Positions 9,039-16,424 of a DNA stretch of 58,537 nt are shown in pieces (the stretch's first letter is position 1; every line of letters starts with the position of its first letter). The notes beneath the pieces were generated by a model, which was not told the origin of the DNA, did not search any database, and saw only the letters and a list, made by a program, of their open reading frames with translations. This DNA comes from an uncultured Flavobacteriales bacterium (GTDB lineage: Bacteria > Bacteroidota > Bacteroidia > Flavobacteriales_D > Sanyastnellaceae): assembly GCA_905480095.1 (NCBI GenBank), contig CAJQPF010000011.1:1-58537 (forward strand), given 5' to 3'. Both the position numbers and the translations under genes were made by a program.

Positions 9039-11390
9039 TTAAAAAGAATAACGCCACGCAATTGAAGGGATGATTGGGAATATGCCATATTCTCTAATCA
9101 CAGGATTTCCGTTATCGTCTTGATCGGTTTGTGCAAAGAATGGGTTGAGATTGTTATAGGCATTGTAGACACTAAAAATTAACTGTTTGGAGCCATCATT
9201 CGTCTTTTTTGTGCGTGTCAAAGACAAGTCTAAACGGTGATAGGGGCTCATCCTGAATGCATTTTTATCTGAAGGAACATCGGCTGAAAAACTGTAGATC
9301 CCGGAACCCGAAGCATCTGGAATGTATGCGGAAAATGTGGATTCGTTGAGTGTTAACGCCCTTCCTGTGCCATAAAGCCAAACAGCAGACCCTGTCCATT
9401 TGTCGGTAAAATCATGTGTAATCACAAAACTCAAATCGTGCCTTCTGTCATACGTGAAGGGATACCAATTGCCACTGTTTATCTCATCAAATTGCCGGTT
9501 TGACCACGAAAGCGTATATCCTACCCATCCTGTAGTCCTCCCGAGTTTCTTTTGGACCAAAAGCTCCATGCCATAGGAATTGCCTATCCCCTGCGTCACT
9601 TGGTCTTCCCAATCTGTGTCCAAACTAAATAGGAAGCTGGACCCTTGCTTGTAGCTGAGAAGTCCATCCATTGATTTAAAGTACCCCTCCAATGAAACTT
9701 CAAATTCACCATATGTTTTTGCAACACCCATCGCAACTTGCCAACTCTGTTGTGGACGGATTCTGGCAGTTGAAGGCACCCACAAATCGGTGGGTAGGCC
9801 TAGTCCTTCATTGGTGAGAAGATTAACATACTGCGCCATTTGTGCATAGGAGGTTTTGAGTGCATACCCACCAGGAAGCCTGAAGTTGAGCGCCGCACGG
9901 GGTTGAATCGAATAATAATTCGAATCTTGTACAGCCAATGAAGAAGCATGAACACCCAAATTAACCTTCACTCTATCTCCCAATTCAAACTCGTCTTCTA
10001 TATAAACAAATGCCTCATTAGAGGTAATGTCTTCTGGTCCAAGCACAGTATCTATGTTGTTTATTTGGCCAAAGTTGAGTTCGAGCGCCGTCGCACCAGG
10101 ACTGAATGTGTGGTAGGTCCAATTGGCGCCAAATTTGATAAAATGGCGGGCGTTAGGCGCAAAGTCAAAATCGACACGTCCACCAAAATCTTCGATGCCG
10201 GAATTGTATAGAGCCGCCATTCTCAACGAATCTCCTTCTTGAGATATTTCTGAAATATCTACGCCAGTATTAAATTCATAAAGTGACCGAGTTAATGTCG
10301 CGTTCGAAAAGAGTCGAGGGCCCCACTCGTGATTCCATCGGAGGGCTTGGATTGCATTTTTCCAATCCAGTCCAAAATCGAGAGACGAAGAACTTTGTCC
10401 ATAATCCTCTGTGGAGGCAATTCCGAAATCATCTTTCCCTTGGAAGGCACTAAAGTAAAGCCTGTCCTTTTTGCCCACCTTCCAATTGAGTTTTGCATTG
10501 AGGTCGTAGAAAAAATATCGTGGATCAGTCGTCACTCCAGAGTTGTTGTTATTCGTGGCTGCAATTAATGGATTGACTAGAAGGTCGAGATACGTCCGCC
10601 TGCCACTGATCATAAATGACGCCTTGTCTTTTACAATAGGCCCTTCCAAGGTGAGTTTGGACGCAATGACGGACACTGTGGCATCTCCATGATATTCCTT
10701 CATGTGGCCATCCTTCATATTGATTTCAACAATAGAACTAAGCCTTCCGCCGTAGCGCGCTGGAAATCCACCCTTCGTGATGGACATATTTTTGACCGCA
10801 TCTGCATTAAAAACTGAGAAAAACCCGAACAGGTGATTGACACTATAAAGTGGCACCCCATCTAGAAGCATGAGGTTTTGATCCGGAGATCCGCCTCGAA
10901 CATAGAGACCGCTTGTGCCTTCACCTCCAGATTGAACGCCTGGCAAAAGTTGAAGGACTTTCAATAAATCTACCTCTCCCCCAATGGCTGGAAGCCGTTT
11001 AACCTGTTCTAATGGAATCGTGATTTTTGACATTTGAACTTGATCTTCAATCTTATTGAAGGATTCGCCTGTCACCACAGCCTCGGAAAGGGTTGTGCCA
11101 GCAACAAGTTCAATATCCATCTTAATGTTCTCGATGAGATTCACCTCAAATTTTTGGGTGGAGTATCCGATATACCTTACGAGAATATTATACTTTCCCT
11201 CGGGTAGCGTCAGGGAATAAAATCCATAGAGATTTGCAGCCACCCCAACTTTCACATCCTCACACCACACAGTAGCTCCAAGCAACTGTTCCCCACTTGA
11301 AGAATCCTGAATGTGACCAGAAAGTGTGAAGTTAGTTTGGGAATATAAAGTGGTAGCGATCACAAATTGAAACAAAAAGAGTAGACGCAT
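9039..11390 (-). CDS. TonB-dependent receptor with carboxypeptidase-like N-terminal domain
   Basis: The protein has 783 residues from the ATG at 11390 (signal peptide MRLLFLFQFVIATTLYSQ). The frame extends upstream but into the promoter region and the divergent gene. Residues ~20-110 form a carboxypeptidase-regulatory-like beta-sandwich (FTLSGHIQDSSSGEQLLGATV... and FYSLTLPEGKYNILVRYIGY). The plug follows, with LLQLLPGVQSGGEGTSGLYVRGGSPDQNLMLLDGVPLY and NMSITKGGFPARYGGRLSSIVEI. The C-terminal barrel ends in SIAWRYSF. It lies 2 bases ahead of the DUF4249 gene, so the two form an outer-membrane uptake pair. The GGSPDQN plug motif is common in receptors of this DUF4249-linked class. The ligand is unknown. 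Confidence 0.9.
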   Translation of the reverse strand: MRLLFLFQFVIATTLYSQTNFTLSGHIQDSSSGEQLLGATVWCEDVKVGVAANLYGFYSLTLPEGKYNILVRYIGYSTQKFEVNLIENIKMDIELVAGTTLSEAVVTGESFNKIEDQVQMSKITIPLEQVKRLPAIGGEVDLLKVLQLLPGVQSGGEGTSGLYVRGGSPDQNLMLLDGVPLYSVNHLFGFFSVFNADAVKNMSITKGGFPARYGGRLSSIVEINMKDGHMKEYHGDATVSVIASKLTLEGPIVKDKASFMISGRRTYLDLLVNPLIAATNNNNSGVTTDPRYFFYDLNAKLNWKVGKKDRLYFSAFQGKDDFGIASTEDYGQSSSSLDFGLDWKNAIQALRWNHEWGPRLFSNATLTRSLYEFNTGVDISEISQEGDSLRMAALYNSGIEDFGGRVDFDFAPNARHFIKFGANWTYHTFSPGATALELNFGQINNIDTVLGPEDITSNEAFVYIEDEFELGDRVKVNLGVHASSLAVQDSNYYSIQPRAALNFRLPGGYALKTSYAQMAQYVNLLTNEGLGLPTDLWVPSTARIRPQQSWQVAMGVAKTYGEFEVSLEGYFKSMDGLLSYKQGSSFLFSLDTDWEDQVTQGIGNSYGMELLVQKKLGRTTGWVGYTLSWSNRQFDEINSGNWYPFTYDRRHDLSFVITHDFTDKWTGSAVWLYGTGRALTLNESTFSAYIPDASGSGIYSFSADVPSDKNAFRMSPYHRLDLSLTRTKKTNDGSKQLIFSVYNAYNNLNPFFAQTDQDDNGNPVIREYGIFPIIPSIAWRYSF

Positions 11391-11396
11391 AGACAG

Positions 11397-11404
11397 TACC
11401 TTTG
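11397..11404 (+). promoter_or_regulatory. -7 box of the sugar dehydrogenase gene
   Basis: TACCTTTG matches TAnnTTTG and lies 32 bases before the ATG at 11437. It sits downstream, in the opposite sense, of the divergent receptor promoter, so the two promoters interlock. Confidence 0.6.
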
Positions 11405-11421
11405 AAAAGTTTAAATCCAAG

Positions 11422-11429
11422 CAAAAGTA
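11422..11429 (-). promoter_or_regulatory. -7 box of the TonB receptor/DUF4249 operon
   Basis: The minus strand reads TACTTTTG, a perfect TAnnTTTG, 31 bases before the ATG at 11390. It points toward and past the plus-strand box at 11397-11404. Confidence 0.6.
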
Positions 11430-11436
11430 AGTCTCA

Positions 11437-12987
11437 ATGACACAATCGAAGCCATTATCTTCATTCTTAACAGTTCTTGTGTTTGCGTTGATCTCTTCAA
11501 ATATTTCAGCACAAACCGCACCCTCGACGATAAATGCCATTCGTATCGCCGAGGTTAATCAATCTATTCAAGTGCTTTCCGCTTCGCACGATACAGACAA
11601 TCCATCTCTGCTTATTGTAGGACATGACGGAGTCGTCCATTTTTGGAACCCTCAATCAGGTGTCAGGGATACACCATTTCTGGATCTCGGAGTGAACGGA
11701 TTAAATATTCTTGACTTTGGGGGTAACAGTGAGCAAGGCATTAACGGAATGACCCTGGACCTTGATTTCGATAACAATGGACTGTTTTACATCATTTACA
11801 ATGGCTACAGACCTGATGGCACCGGGGAACTCATTGATGAACGTATCCTTTGTTTCGGCACCACAGAAGACCACCTTCGTGCAGACACAGAGGTTTGGTA
11901 TGAAGTGCTTGAACTCGTGCAACCTGATCAAGGCCACAATGGAGGCCAAATTCTTTTCGGTCCAGATGAATTTCTTTACATCTCAACTGGGGATGGGGGA
12001 TCTACTGGAACCGGTGCAGTCGGAGGAGGCTCAGGGGGGGATGATCATGGACCCATCGGAAATGGTCAGAATCTTGAATCATTGCTCGGCAAAATTCTAC
12101 GTATTGATGTGCATGGTCTCAATCCATACACAATCCCCTCAAGCAATCCTTTTGTGGGCATTGAAAATACGCGAGATGAAATTTGGGCTTACGGATTAAG
12201 AAATCCATGGCGTTTCTGCTTTGACTCTGTGAATGGAGACATGTATATAGGGGATGTGGGCGAAGTCGATTGGGAAGAAATCAATTATGAAGCTGGAGGC
12301 AGTGTTGGCGGAATAAATTACGGATGGAGGCTCATGGAAGGTCCTGACTGTTATGAACCCATAGTGGATTGTGATCCCAACAATAGCATCACGGAACCCA
12401 TCTTTGCATTCCCTCACGAAAATGGCCTCTGCAGTGTCATCGGAGGGGTGGTATACCGCGGACAAGACATCCCATCTCTGAATGGGTACTATATCCTATC
12501 TGACGCATGTGGGTTTGGAGACACCCAATTTTTCACTTTAATATCCGATGGAAATGGTGGGTGGATCGATCAACCACTTGTTCTTGATGTAGAAGGGGGA
12601 TTTGTTCCCTGGACAGAAACAAAATTCGCATTCGGAGAAGACAACAAGGGAGAAGTCTACCTCTGCACCAGATATTTCGTGTATAAGCTCCTTTTTGATC
12701 CGCTTTCACCGCCTGTTGATGAGGGCGGAGAAGAAATAACTTTCCATCCAAACCCTGTCACGGCTGGCGAATTAATTCGAATGGATTTAAGTGAAGTCGG
12801 GAATGTGGAACGCTTGAGCGTTTTTGATTCTTCTGGAAGACTTATTGACGTACACGTCTCTTCTGCCAATGGAGATAACGCGTCTTTCTATACGACTGGA
12901 CTGTTAACTGGGGTGTATTCAGTCCATGTTGACATCGTTGGATCTGACGAAATTGTGTATGGTAAATTTGTTGTTTACGGAGAATAA
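11437..12987 (+). CDS. Secreted PQQ-type sugar dehydrogenase with T9SS domain
   Basis: The protein has 516 residues, starting with a signal peptide (MTQSKPLSSFLTVLVFALISSNISAQ). The middle is a glucose/sorbosone dehydrogenase-type six-bladed propeller: GINGMTLDLDFDNNGLFYIIY, DQGHNGGQILFGPDEFLYISTGDGG, LGKILRIDVHG, EIWAYGLRNPWRFCFD, MYIGDVGEVDWEEINY and SVIGGVVYRG. The last ~80 residues (ITFHPNPVTAGELIRM... ending in YGKFVVYGE) are a T9SS type A sorting domain, so it is exported to the surface or medium. It would oxidise aldose sugars using PQQ, but cofactor binding is inferred from the family. It is divergent from the TonB receptor operon. It converges on the next gene with only 2 bases between the stops. 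Confidence 0.85.
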   Translation: MTQSKPLSSFLTVLVFALISSNISAQTAPSTINAIRIAEVNQSIQVLSASHDTDNPSLLIVGHDGVVHFWNPQSGVRDTPFLDLGVNGLNILDFGGNSEQGINGMTLDLDFDNNGLFYIIYNGYRPDGTGELIDERILCFGTTEDHLRADTEVWYEVLELVQPDQGHNGGQILFGPDEFLYISTGDGGSTGTGAVGGGSGGDDHGPIGNGQNLESLLGKILRIDVHGLNPYTIPSSNPFVGIENTRDEIWAYGLRNPWRFCFDSVNGDMYIGDVGEVDWEEINYEAGGSVGGINYGWRLMEGPDCYEPIVDCDPNNSITEPIFAFPHENGLCSVIGGVVYRGQDIPSLNGYYILSDACGFGDTQFFTLISDGNGGWIDQPLVLDVEGGFVPWTETKFAFGEDNKGEVYLCTRYFVYKLLFDPLSPPVDEGGEEITFHPNPVTAGELIRMDLSEVGNVERLSVFDSSGRLIDVHVSSANGDNASFYTTGLLTGVYSVHVDIVGSDEIVYGKFVVYGE

Positions 12988-12989
12988 AA

Positions 12990-13373
12990 CTAAGGACAGG
13001 GGCATTCTTCAACGTCCCGTAACACAACCTGAGTCACCGTACTGGCTGTATCTGTCATGATAAAAAAGGCAGATTTCACTTTACCACCTCCTTCAATAAA
13101 ATATCTGCGAGGTTTCTCTCTGGTGGCGCTTTTCTCGTAATCGACATCACCCAATCGTCCAAGATCTGCCAGATCACTTACTGTAAGACCTCCGCATTTC
13201 AAAACACAATGGGCTTGACTGTCAGCTTGAATACCACTCAAGGCAATCTCTTTCCGAATACGTTCTGAGGGAAGCCAATCCATACAGCCGCGTTCCGAAA
13301 ACATAATCCAAGTAAGCCCCAAACCTATCATGACTCCTATTAAATACTTCGTCAAACGATTTAAAAATTTCAT
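12990..13373 (-). CDS. Small membrane-anchored protein, DUF4258-like
   Basis: The protein has 127 residues with one N-terminal membrane segment (YLIGVMIGLGLTWIMF). It is followed by GCMDWLPSERIRKEI, a segment I recall from a family of flavobacterial proteins annotated DUF4258. The C-terminal soluble part (KPRRYFIEGGGKVKSAFFIMTDTASTVTQVVLRDV) ends in a Cys-Pro-Cys-Pro tail, CPCP. The function is unknown. Its start is 48 bases from that of the divergent ABC ATPase gene, and each gene has its own -7 box 4 bases before the ATG. The family assignment is from memory of the pattern and is uncertain; the gene itself looks real. Confidence 0.6.
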   Translation of the reverse strand: MKFLNRLTKYLIGVMIGLGLTWIMFSERGCMDWLPSERIRKEIALSGIQADSQAHCVLKCGGLTVSDLADLGRLGDVDYEKSATREKPRRYFIEGGGKVKSAFFIMTDTASTVTQVVLRDVEECPCP

Positions 13374-13377
13374 ATCG

Positions 13378-13385
13378 CGAATCTA
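13378..13385 (-). promoter_or_regulatory. -7 box of the DUF4258-like gene (leaderless)
   Basis: The minus strand reads TAGATTCG, then CGAT, then the ATG at 13373. The box differs from TAnnTTTG only by C for the third T. Confidence 0.5.
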
Positions 13386-13409
13386 CTCCAAACTATCTTC
13401 GTCTAACCT

Positions 13410-13417
13410 TAACTTCG
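13410..13417 (+). promoter_or_regulatory. -7 box of the ABC transporter operon (leaderless)
   Basis: TAACTTCG is followed by TGAT and the ATG at 13422. It mirrors the TAnnTTCG-N4-ATG arrangement of the divergent gene. Confidence 0.5.
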
Positions 13418-13421
13418 TGAT

Positions 13422-14093
13422 ATGATTGAAGTAAATGATTTGTCATTTTCATACGGTGGCAATGCAGCGATAGCGTTTCCTAATTTTAAGTGCAATCGTG
13501 GCGAAAAGCTTTTGCTTCTGGGAGATTCGGGGACGGGAAAAACCACCCTGCTTCATTTGCTATGTGGTTTGTTACGTCCCAAATCAGGGTCGATGAATGT
13601 TGCAGGGGTTGATCTTAATTCTCTAAACGACAGGCAGCTTGACAAATTTCGGGGGCGTGAACTTGGAATTGTCTTTCAACAATCTCACTTCGTACAGAGT
13701 TTAACCGTCGCTGAAAACCTCTCCCTACCAGCGCTCATGAGTGGGACAGAAATGAGTGCGACTGAACTCAAGCAAAGAACGCACGAACTTTTAGAGCGAC
13801 TTGGCGTGGGGCACAAATCCGATGTCAGACCAAATGATTTAAGTGTCGGCGAGCAGCAAAGAGCCTCTATCGCTAGAGCGCTCGTTCATGAACCTTCCGT
13901 GGTCTTTGTGGACGAACCGACTTCCGCATTGGACGACAAAAGCACTGCATCTGTCATACAACTGCTCGAAGATGAAACTGAAAAGGCAGGTGCGACTTTA
14001 ATCATCGTCACGCATGATTCAAGACTGAAGACAAGGTACAAAGACCGCGTGGAGCTGTCTCGTCTTGTTCATAATCCCTTAAATGCTTCATGA
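13422..14093 (+). CDS. LolD/MacB-type ABC transporter ATP-binding protein
   Basis: The protein has 223 residues. Walker A is GDSGTGKTT (residues 34-42), the Q-loop is in VFQQSHFVQSLTVAENL, the signature is LSVGEQQRASIARAL, Walker B is VVFVDEPTSALDD, and the switch His is in IIVTHDSRL. The SVGEQQR signature and the downstream FtsX-like permease place it in the type VII (LolD/MacB/FtsE) group, which powers mechanotransmission across the envelope instead of ordinary import. The stop overlaps the permease start (ATGA), indicating translational coupling. Lipoprotein release is one possible role, but the third gene of the operon points to a different, possibly metal-related, function. Confidence 0.88.
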   Translation: MIEVNDLSFSYGGNAAIAFPNFKCNRGEKLLLLGDSGTGKTTLLHLLCGLLRPKSGSMNVAGVDLNSLNDRQLDKFRGRELGIVFQQSHFVQSLTVAENLSLPALMSGTEMSATELKQRTHELLERLGVGHKSDVRPNDLSVGEQQRASIARALVHEPSVVFVDEPTSALDDKSTASVIQLLEDETEKAGATLIIVTHDSRLKTRYKDRVELSRLVHNPLNAS

Positions 14094-15289
14094 TGCGCCT
14101 ATCTTATATCGCAAGGCGCAACCTCGCCTCAAAACCATTACAAACGGCGCTTAGTGTCATACTCCTCGCATTCGGGGTGGGCATGGTGAGTCTCATGATG
14201 CTCGCCGAGCGTCAAATGACAGACCAGTTTGAAAAAAACATTAAAGACATCGATTTGGTACTGGGGGCGAAGGGAAGTCCGCTCCAACTCATCTTAGCAA
14301 ATGTATATCATGTCGATGCGCCCACTGGAAACATCTCGCTAGCCGAGGCTGAAAAGGTGATGAAAAATCCATATATCGAATCTGGGATTCCGCTTGCATA
14401 TGGAGACAATTACCGAAGCTTTAGAATTGTTGGAACGGAATATTCCTACCCTGAGCATTACGACGCAAGTATCGCTGAAGGAAAGCTTTGGGAGGATGTT
14501 TTTGAGGTCACACTTGGACATGCCGTGGCGTCGAAAACAAGGCTGGAAGTCGGAGATCAGTTCTTCAGTTCACATGGGCTCACCGACGAAACAGACGTAC
14601 ACAAGGACAAGGCTTTCACCGTTGTAGGAATACTTGCAAAAAGCAATTCGGTCATCGACCAATTGATTTTAACGGGCGTAGAAAGCCTTTGGGCCGTACA
14701 TGCCGAAGACGATGACCTTGACATCTCTGCTGAAGAACTCTATGCGTCAAGAGAAATTACAGCCGTGCTTCTTAAAAAGCGCAACCCTATGGCCATACTT
14801 ACGTTGCCAAACCTTCTCCGTGAAACAAATATGCAGGTTGCACTTCCCGCAATAGAAATCAACAGGCTCAATCAACAGTTTGGTATAGGTGCTGCGACAC
14901 TTCGGTCGATTGCGCTTCTGATTATGATCCTCAGCTTTGCGAGTATTTTTATTTCTGTTTTTGAGAATATGCAATCACGTAGATATGAACTTGCCCTGAT
15001 GCGCACCATGGGTGCCACTCCCTTCACATTGATCAAACTCTTGTTGTTAGAAGGGGGGATTTTAAGTCTCTTTGGTACCATTTTCGGCTTGATTATATCA
15101 CGCATAGGACTCTTTATTTTGGCCTCAGAAGTAGAGAGTAAATTTCAATATGACATCGGAGATCTCGGGTTGATAGGTCCTGAAGTTATTCTTGCAATAT
15201 TTGCTATCTTAGTAGGGCTAATTGCGGCGGCTCTGCCTGCTGAAAGAACGCTAAGAATGGATATCTCAAAAACGCTTTCGAACGAATGA
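14090..15289 (+). CDS. FtsX/LolC-like ABC transporter permease
   Basis: The protein has 399 residues (an alternative ATG lies one codon later). It has the type VII topology: an N-terminal membrane segment (ALSVILLAFGVGMVSLMML), a large periplasmic MacB-like domain (about residues 45-260), then three C-terminal membrane segments (SIALLIMILSFASIFISVF, LLLLEGGILSLFGTIFGLII, PEVILAIFAILVGLIAAAL). The cytoplasmic loop FENMQSRRYELALMRTMGATPFTLIKLLLLEG is the classic FtsX coupling segment. The periplasmic motif VLGAKGSPLQLILANVYHVDAPTGNI is characteristic of permeases I associate with DUF3299-linked systems. It overlaps both neighbours by 4 bases, so the three genes form one tight operon. Confidence 0.87.
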   Translation: MMRLSYIARRNLASKPLQTALSVILLAFGVGMVSLMMLAERQMTDQFEKNIKDIDLVLGAKGSPLQLILANVYHVDAPTGNISLAEAEKVMKNPYIESGIPLAYGDNYRSFRIVGTEYSYPEHYDASIAEGKLWEDVFEVTLGHAVASKTRLEVGDQFFSSHGLTDETDVHKDKAFTVVGILAKSNSVIDQLILTGVESLWAVHAEDDDLDISAEELYASREITAVLLKKRNPMAILTLPNLLRETNMQVALPAIEINRLNQQFGIGAATLRSIALLIMILSFASIFISVFENMQSRRYELALMRTMGATPFTLIKLLLLEGGILSLFGTIFGLIISRIGLFILASEVESKFQYDIGDLGLIGPEVILAIFAILVGLIAAALPAERTLRMDISKTLSNE

Positions 15290-15894
15290 TGAATCTAAAA
15301 AAACCTAGAGTTCATGTCCTCCGATCCAGTTGGATTGTGGGTGCAATGATTCTGGTATCTATCGTTTCTCTAGATTGGAGCAGCATGTGTCACCCGTCGC
15401 CGGAAGGTGAAGCAATGAAAGACAAAATGAGAATTGTTGCATCTTCGCAACCCTCTCATGAAGCGTCTGATGAAACGCCTGATGACATCGCTACAAATCG
15501 CGCCCTTGGTTTTGAAGAACTCACATGGGAGGATTTAACAGATGTTGAATTTAAAGATGTGTATGTTGAAGAATTAGATGCTTACTACTGGAAACCCATA
15601 TTTGGGCCAAGTGTAGAAAATCTCGAGGGAAGGAAATTCCATATCACTGGATATGTCATCCCAGTGGATATCGACGAAGACTTCTATGTCTTAAGTCGTT
15701 ACCCATTTGCGAATTGTTTCTTTTGTGGCGGTGCAGGGCCAGAAACGGTGGTCGATCTTCAGTTCACTGATTCACCTAGAGAATATGCTACAGATGAACG
15801 GCTGACCTTTGCAGGAGAGCTCAAGCTCAATTCGGACGACGTCTACCAAATGAATTACATCATTGTAGGTGCGCACGAATACACGCGTAAATAG
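15286..15894 (+). CDS. Periplasmic DUF3299-like protein with CxxC motif
   Basis: The protein has 202 residues, starting within the last codons of the permease (ATGATGA overlap). An N-terminal membrane segment (WIVGAMILVSIVSLDW) suggests a tethered or exported protein. The conserved part (KFHITGYVIPVDID, then YVLSRYPFANCFFCGGAGPETVVDL, then LTFAGELKL) follows the plan of DUF3299 proteins. The region after GYVIP carries a Cys pair (C144 and C147), plausibly a metal or redox site. The ABC-ATPase/permease/DUF3299 order resembles zinc-regulated operons of Vibrio (zrg type) as I remember them; this is an analogy, not evidence of zinc transport. The family identity is moderately sure and the role unknown. 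Confidence 0.65.
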   Translation: MMNLKKPRVHVLRSSWIVGAMILVSIVSLDWSSMCHPSPEGEAMKDKMRIVASSQPSHEASDETPDDIATNRALGFEELTWEDLTDVEFKDVYVEELDAYYWKPIFGPSVENLEGRKFHITGYVIPVDIDEDFYVLSRYPFANCFFCGGAGPETVVDLQFTDSPREYATDERLTFAGELKLNSDDVYQMNYIIVGAHEYTRK

Positions 15895-16025
15895 AATCAG
15901 GGGTAGGTTTTGTCTCACGTCAATCTTTTATTTGTGATAACTTGGCTTGGATTAATTTCCCTTGAATAGACTATTGCAATAAATTGTACGTTACTAGAAG
16001 GTAACAAATCGCCTAATTCAATTCA

Positions 16026-16223
16026 ATGCTAGAATTTTGTAAAACCGTCCTCGTCAAAGTAAGTTTCGATAAAGCATTATTTGCAAAAGAGCTGAAAAAG
16101 AGTGTACGGTGGCTGAAAAGATCTGAGATTCACACACTCAAAGATTGGTGCCTCAAGCGATATGGTGAGATCTATGGAGACCTTATCCATGCAACTTTTT
16201 CTAACCAAGCCCTCATTGCATGA
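16026..16223 (+). CDS. Conserved-looking small protein of 65 residues
   Basis: The protein (MLEFCKTVLVKVSFDKALF... ending HATFSNQALIA) is helical, lysine-rich and without membrane segments. The pattern VKVSFDKALFAKELKKSVRWLK followed by LKDWCLKRYGEIYGDLI looks like a real small cytoplasmic family that I believe recurs in flavobacteria, but I cannot name it. Its last codons and stop form the left side and loop of an intrinsic terminator that begins the 38-bp array. The 131 bases upstream, after the DUF3299-like gene, hold no other gene; an inverted repeat (GTTAC-N6-GTAAC) is the only feature noted there. The function is unknown. Confidence 0.6.
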   Translation: MLEFCKTVLVKVSFDKALFAKELKKSVRWLKRSEIHTLKDWCLKRYGEIYGDLIHATFSNQALIA

Positions 16224-16235
16224 GGGCTTTTTTTT
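16208..16235 (+). terminator. Intrinsic terminator at the end of the small gene
   Basis: AAGCCCTCA (16208-16216) pairs with TGAGGGCTT (16221-16229) around a four-base loop, followed by a T run to 16235. The stop codon TGA at 16221-16223 lies in the right arm. It is the founding member of the tandem array that follows. Confidence 0.85.
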
Positions 16236-16388
16236 GCCCTCTCATTTGCTACAAGGCATGAGGGCTTTTTTTTGCCCTCTCATTTGCTACAAGGCATGAG
16301 GGCTTTTTTTTGCCCTCGCTTTTGCTACAAGGCATGAGGGCTTTTTTTGCCCTCTCTTTTGCTACAAGGCATGAGGGCTTTTTTTTGT
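16218..16388 (+). repeat. 38-bp tandem array of terminator hairpins (four full units plus a partial)
   Basis: Units start with GCATGAGGGC at 16218, 16256, 16294, 16332 and 16369, with periods of 38, 38, 38 and 37 bases. Each consists of GCATGAGGGC, seven or eight T, GCCCTC, and a variable piece ending TTTGCTACAAG. The fifth copy stops after its T run. GCCCTC of one unit pairs with GAGGGC of the next, directly before a T run, so each unit junction is itself a terminator. Alternatively GAGGGC-T8-GCCCTC pairs within a unit. Differences are confined to the segment after GCCCTC (TCATTTG, GCTTTTG or TCTTTTG) and the T-run length, as expected from slippage. It separates the small gene from the HI0933-type flavoprotein gene. 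Confidence 0.92.
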
Positions 16389-16424
16389 ATTTTCTTTTCT
16401 TGCCTGATATAACTTGCAGCGCAT

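Noticed and set aside
16218-16388. CRISPR array
   Set aside because: The repeats are contiguous with no unique spacers of constant length, and no cas gene is nearby; the units are terminator hairpins.
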